Source of the DNA: Deltaproteobacteria bacterium
GTDB taxonomy: Bacteria > Desulfobacterota > Desulfobacteria > Desulfobacterales > ETH-SRB1
DNA: 15,801 nt
Direction of reading: 5' to 3'
Assembly: GCA_030627405.1 (NCBI GenBank)
Contig: DAOUSD010000011.1
Location: 1-15,801, forward strand
In this document: piece after piece, positions 13,130 through 15,801 of the stretch
How positions within the stretch are numbered: the stretch's first letter is position 1
Layout: each line of letters starts with the position of its first letter
Notes under the pieces: generated by a model
What the model was told of the DNA's origin: nothing
Databases searched by the model: none
What the model saw: the letters and a program-made list of their open reading frames with translations, nothing else
Program-made: the position numbers and the translations under genes

Positions 13130-13488
13130 ACGCACACTTTATGCTTGACAGAAGGATTATAGGATGTCCCGCTTCAATTACCTAACAAAAAACAAAAACG
13201 AAACGCGCAATTTTAACCCCCAAGATTTCATGGCTGGATGCATTTTTAGGCAGGACAGCGTAAAATCGGCAATAAATACGACGACGAAAGGACTGTCTAA
13301 AGAGTTGAGTGAGAGGCTGTAGTCGTGATTTACCACTCTTTTATCTAAATAAAGTAACGAAAGTACCTTCGATCCCCCCGTCAGGCATTAGATTCTACAA
13401 TTCAGAAATGAAAATTTGAAAGTAAATTTGAAAGTAAACTAAATAACAAACAATGTCCCCTAAGCCATTAAAAGGAGGCTGACCGATT
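13130..13488. other. Gene-free stretch between IS66 and the RelE module
   Basis: No credible frame is present. The first 90 bp may be leftover RAYT-element DNA: AACGCGCAATTTTAAC (13202-13217) is an inverted near-copy of 9634-9649. Further right, AAATTTGAAAGT occurs twice in perfect tandem (13412-13435), ahead of the toxin-antitoxin genes. The Shine-Dalgarno GGAGG of the next gene is at 13474-13478. Confidence 0.45.
13412..13435 (+). promoter_or_regulatory. Perfect 12-bp tandem repeat, possible operator
   Basis: Two adjacent copies of AAATTTGAAAGT lie about 55 bp before the antitoxin start. Antitoxins usually bind repeats near their own promoters, so autoregulation is possible. No promoter boxes could be fixed. 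Confidence 0.25.
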
Positions 13489-13692
13489 ATGGGAATGCCG
13501 GAAATTTCGAAGGGAGAAATTAAAGAATTGATGAAAGAAGCCATTGTGAGTGTCCTTACTGAGAGAAGAGATTTGATAGAGGATGCAGTGGCTGAAGCTA
13601 TACTTGATATGAAGCTTGCTCTATCTATAGAAGAAGGTGATACAGGGGAGTATGTTTCAGAAGATAATATTCTATCAAAACTTTCGGTGTGA
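13489..13692 (+). CDS. Putative antitoxin partner of a RelE toxin
   Basis: A 67-residue, acidic, mostly helical protein (GEIKELMKEAIVSVLTERRD, then LIEDAVAEAILDMKLALSIE) with a flexible Gly/Glu-rich tail ending in EYVSEDNILSKLSV. I do not recognise a named family, but size, charge and position directly before a RelE gene (three bases between stop and next ATG) fit a type II antitoxin whose C-terminal tail wraps the toxin. ATG 13489 has GGAGG ten bases upstream; the second ATG at 13495 is less well spaced. Confidence 0.72.
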   Translation: MGMPEISKGEIKELMKEAIVSVLTERRDLIEDAVAEAILDMKLALSIEEGDTGEYVSEDNILSKLSV

Positions 13693-13695
13693 TAG

Positions 13696-13965
13696 ATGAA
13701 TATCCTCTACACTGAGAGATTCAGCAAGGATCTTGATGCCATTCGTCATGAATCAAAGATCAAGAAGCGTCTTTTGGATTTGATTGGACAGATTAAGAAA
13801 GTTAATGTTCTATCAGACATAACAGGTGTAAAGAAAATTGAGGGATATCAGAGTTATTTTCGGATTCGGATTGATGATTACAGGCTTGGAGTAAAAGCAA
13901 CTGGAAATAGTTTTGAAATGATACGATTCCTGTATCGAAAAGAAATTTATCGACGGTTTCCTTAA
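13696..13965 (+). CDS. RelE/StbE-type mRNA interferase toxin
   Basis: An 89-residue basic protein of the RelE family. It opens with the beta strand NILYTERFSKDLDAI and continues with a helix rich in Lys (KIKKRLLDLIGQIKK). It then shows GVKKIEGYQSYFRIRIDDYRLGVK, the RelE core where basic and aromatic residues act in mRNA cleavage, and ends MIRFLYRKEIYRRFP. Intact members cut mRNA in the ribosomal A site; the length is normal. It follows its antitoxin by three bases, and translational coupling is likely because no separate ribosome site is seen in the gap. Confidence 0.88.
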   Translation: MNILYTERFSKDLDAIRHESKIKKRLLDLIGQIKKVNVLSDITGVKKIEGYQSYFRIRIDDYRLGVKATGNSFEMIRFLYRKEIYRRFP

Positions 13966-14335
13966 CTCTAATAAACCCTTCGCGCTTCGCGCCTGGTTCA
14001 AATTTGTTATAATACGATAATAGATGAAAGACAGAGAGGATATGTCAGAGAGAAACTTATAAACTAATGAACGTCGCCAATTCATGCCAGAGAATCCAGC
14101 ACCGAAGTCAAGAAAGAAACTTAAAAAATTAAGGGACCCAGATTCCTCCTTATTATAATAATCAAGGTTTGACCCCAGATTCCTCTGTGCTTGATGGGAG
14201 ATTTCGTGATTACAATGTTGATGATCTCTGCGTGACCGGGCTCAGGGTTCTGGCGAAGGCATGAGGAAATAAGGAAGGTCGGTGTTTATCGTAATTGGGC
14301 CTGGGATATTTTTTTGATCAAAGGAGGTATGAGAT
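13966..14335. other. Gene-free stretch with repeats between two toxin-antitoxin pairs
   Basis: It contains a GCGC/GCGC mini-hairpin after the RelE stop, a -10-like TATAAT at 14008-14013, and a short direct repeat (GACCCAGATTCCTC at 14135-14148, repeated with one extra C at 14171-14185). The first copy of a 51-bp repeat is at 14209-14259. The frame through that copy (DYNVDDLCVTGLRVLAKA, then stop) looks like the tail of a lost gene. A strong AGGAGGT precedes the next start. Confidence 0.5.
14209..14259 (+). repeat. Imperfect direct repeat, copy 1 (left of the RHH-PIN pair)
   Basis: A 51-bp segment matches 15032-15082 at 42 positions. Both copies read as the same peptide tail with VDDLCVTG, and each is soon followed by an in-frame stop. 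Confidence 0.65.
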
Positions 14336-14551
14336 ATGCCAAAGGTTGCTGCAAATATACCGAATGATTTGTATAAAAAGATAGAAGAGGAAGTAAAGCT
14401 TGGTATGTTTTCTGATTTCTCGGAAGCTATAAATACAGCTCTTAAAAAAGCCTATGCTAAAAAGAGCAGAACATATCTGAGATGGCTTGTTAAGGGGGAG
14501 GGTATTACCGAGACTTCCATGTTGAAAGAGCTTGAGAATATCAGACGATGA
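14336..14551 (+). CDS. Ribbon-helix-helix antitoxin of a PIN-domain toxin
   Basis: A 71-residue protein. KVAANIPNDLYKKIEEEVKL is the N-terminal strand and first helix of a CopG-like ribbon-helix-helix DNA-binding fold, and SDFSEAINTALKKAY is the second helix. The tail (LRWLVKGEGITETSMLKELE) would hold the toxin. It should both neutralise the PIN nuclease and repress its own promoter. ATG 14336 follows a near-perfect AGGAGGT with seven bases between. Its TGA overlaps the toxin ATG by four bases. Confidence 0.85.
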   Translation: MPKVAANIPNDLYKKIEEEVKLGMFSDFSEAINTALKKAYAKKSRTYLRWLVKGEGITETSMLKELENIRR

Positions 14552-14979
14552 GATACAGAATATTTCTCGATACTAACATTCTGATCTCCGGTATCTTTTT
14601 TGAGGGTAATGAGTCGAAGATATTAGATATGCCGGAAGTTGATCTAATAACTTGCGAGGATGTGGTTTATGAACTCAAGAGTGTTACGAAAAAGAAGCTC
14701 AAGTATCTTGATCAACGTAATCTTGAGATTGCATTGATAGAGGTAGATAGAGCATTAAGCGACATAGAGATTTTACCAAAAGAGAAATATCTTGACAAAT
14801 CTTCAGAAGCGCAAGGCCTGATAGCACATAAAAAAGATATACCTATACTTGCTGCTGCGCTTTATGCAAATGCAGATTATTTACTTACAGGTGATTCGCA
14901 TTTCTTTACAGATAAAGTTAAATCCAAGCTTAAAGTAAGAAAAGCAGGAGAATTCCTTGATGAAATCGAAAAGTCATGA
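14548..14979 (+). CDS. PIN-domain ribonuclease toxin (VapC-like)
   Basis: A 143-residue PIN-domain protein. The metal-binding acidic residues are all in place: Asp8 in FLDTNILISG, Glu42 in VVYELKSV, Asp97 in HKKDIPILAAAL and Asp116 in LLTGDSHFF. VapC toxins with this set cut tRNA or rRNA; the substrate here is unknown. The ATG overlaps the antitoxin stop, so translation is coupled. Sequence pattern (FLDTN start and ANADYLLTGD) is closer to the COG1569-type PIN proteins than to enterobacterial VapC. No lesion is visible. Confidence 0.88.
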   Translation: MRYRIFLDTNILISGIFFEGNESKILDMPEVDLITCEDVVYELKSVTKKKLKYLDQRNLEIALIEVDRALSDIEILPKEKYLDKSSEAQGLIAHKKDIPILAAALYANADYLLTGDSHFFTDKVKSKLKVRKAGEFLDEIEKS

Positions 14980-15031
14980 GAGGCAGGGCAGAGTATCAGG
15001 GATGGATTTGCGGTAAATCCTATGTTTGCCA

Positions 15032-15082
15032 ATTACAGCGTTGATGATCTTTGCGTTACCGGGATCAGGGTTGCGCTGAAGG
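15032..15082 (+). repeat. Imperfect direct repeat, copy 2 (right of the RHH-PIN pair)
   Basis: The partner of 14209-14259. The frame across it reads NYSVDDLCVTGIRVALKVGE and stops shortly after, before the glycosyltransferase remnant. Confidence 0.65.
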
Positions 15083-15144
15083 TCGGAGAGAAGAAATATA
15101 GGGGATAAGATGATTACAGTGGCGGTTATTGAGGATAGCGGTTT

Positions 15145-15789
15145 ATGAAAATATGGCTTGTCGAGATTAGTGACTTTTTGCCGAAAATAGACGGAGATAA
15201 TCGTTTGTATCGGGCAGGGATGCTTGGCAAAGCACTGGTTGAGTCTGGTCATGAAGTGTTCTGGTAGACATCGACATTCAACCATCAGTTGAGGCGGCAG
15301 CGATACGACGTATCAACCACAATTGATATTCAGAAAAACTATCGTTTAAGATTGCTTTACGGACCTGGATATAAACGAAGTATATCCTTTGGCAGGTGGA
15401 GGCATAATCGGGTAGTCGCCAAGGGATTTGCTCGCGAAATAGCTGTCAAACCAATTGATGAGTTACCTGATCTTATTTATGCTTGTTTGCCAACTCTTGA
15501 AGTAGGTGAGCAGGCTGTTCTTTTCGGTGTCCGTCATAGTATCCCTGTGGTAGTTGACATTCGGGACCAATGGCCTGAGATATATTTGTCTCTTTTGCCC
15601 AGCTTCGTTCGTCATTTTTTTCGCAATACTCTGCTAAGAAGCGAGTTTTTACGCGCTTATAGAATTTTGAGCCAGGCAACAGCCATTATAGGGGTTTCTT
15701 CCACAAATCTGGAATGGGGCCTGCGGCTCGCTAAAAGAAATGCAGGCCCTAAAGATAAATGGTTTCCTCTTGGCTTTCCTCTAACCTAA
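15145..15789 (+). pseudogene. Glycosyltransferase (GT4/WbuB-like N-terminal domain) with in-frame TAG
   Basis: The frame opens at ATG 15145 with MKIWLVEISDFLPKIDGDNR and continues RLYRAGMLGKALVESGHEVF, the N-terminal Rossmann half of GT4 sugar transferases used in capsule or O-antigen synthesis. TAG at 15265-15267 interrupts it in the place of the second Trp of the usual WWTSTFNH. The same frame continues through DLIYACLPTLEVGEQAV, VVVDIRDQWPEIY and AIIGVSSTNLEWGLRLAKR to KWFPLGFPLT and a TAA at 15787. The C-terminal nucleotide-sugar-binding half should follow and is absent or beyond the edge. The stop at 15787 also comes too early, suggesting a second lesion. The upstream GAGGAT could serve as ribosome site. 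Confidence 0.75.
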
Positions 15790-15801
15790 AATGAGCGATT
15801 A

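Noticed and set aside
13180..13310. Possible attC from ACCTAAC (13180) to GTTGAGT (13303)
   Set aside because: The boxes fit the consensus but the sequences inside them show no inverted arms.
1..15801. CRISPR array
   Set aside because: No set of regularly spaced identical repeats with unique spacers occurs; repeats present are paired ends, attC arms or short iterons.

Overview
The window looks like the accessory part of a Gram-negative environmental bacterium's chromosome: a broken-up integron cassette array overlaid by several mobile elements. Taxonomy is inference. attC sites, a group II intron seated in an attC, IS91, IS66 and RAYT transposases and dense toxin-antitoxin pairs fit a Desulfobacterota-like or other sediment proteobacterium, but no marker gene is present. 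No integron integrase is visible.

Left block (1-4128, minus strand). The 5' part of a probable group II intron (1-216) sits in the remains of an attC. Four cassettes follow, read leftward from the right: a TIR-like (PF10137-type) nucleotide-binding protein (3350-4108), a TPR/two-membrane-segment protein (1670-3271), an addiction-module antitoxin/ParE-RelE toxin pair (779-1293), and a 420-bp cassette with no gene. They are separated by three well-formed attC sites (3298-3355, 1373-1502, 649-775). Their R'' boxes, inverted stems and extrahelical bases can be read directly.

Middle block (about 4240-8651). An IS91-family rolling-circle transposase (4525-5694) lies between inverted hairpin-bearing ends. 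Next come a CHC2/TOPRIM primase (6462-7907) and a small overlapping helix-turn-helix-like gene (6101-6499), with an iteron-like GTGTAA/TTACAC cluster upstream (8003-8143). The block ends with a 58-nt copy of the 3' part of a tRNA-Leu(CAA) (8594-8651), so it is probably the remnant of a tRNA-integrated element.

Right block (8716-13129). A truncated group IIC-type intron remnant (minus strand, 5' end at 9005) sits in an attC. A plus-strand cassette with a DUF4258-like/DUF2283-like pair follows (9068-9572), and its attC is interrupted by a RAYT (REP-associated tyrosine transposase) gene (9715-10494). That gene is cut near its 3' end by a complete IS66-type element (10491-13129) with perfect 15-bp terminal repeats. 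The element carries a transposase and, overlapping it by ATGA, a DruA-like (DUF4338) gene broken by an in-frame TGA.

Right flank (13130-15801). There is a hypothetical antitoxin/RelE pair (13489-13965), then a ribbon-helix-helix/PIN-domain pair (14336-14979) flanked by an imperfect 51-bp direct repeat. A glycosyltransferase gene interrupted by an in-frame TAG (15145-15789) closes the window.

The genes mainly serve mobility (cassettes, introns, transposases, primase), stabilisation (four toxin-antitoxin or similar pairs) and possibly phage defence (the TIR-like and TPR/membrane cassettes).
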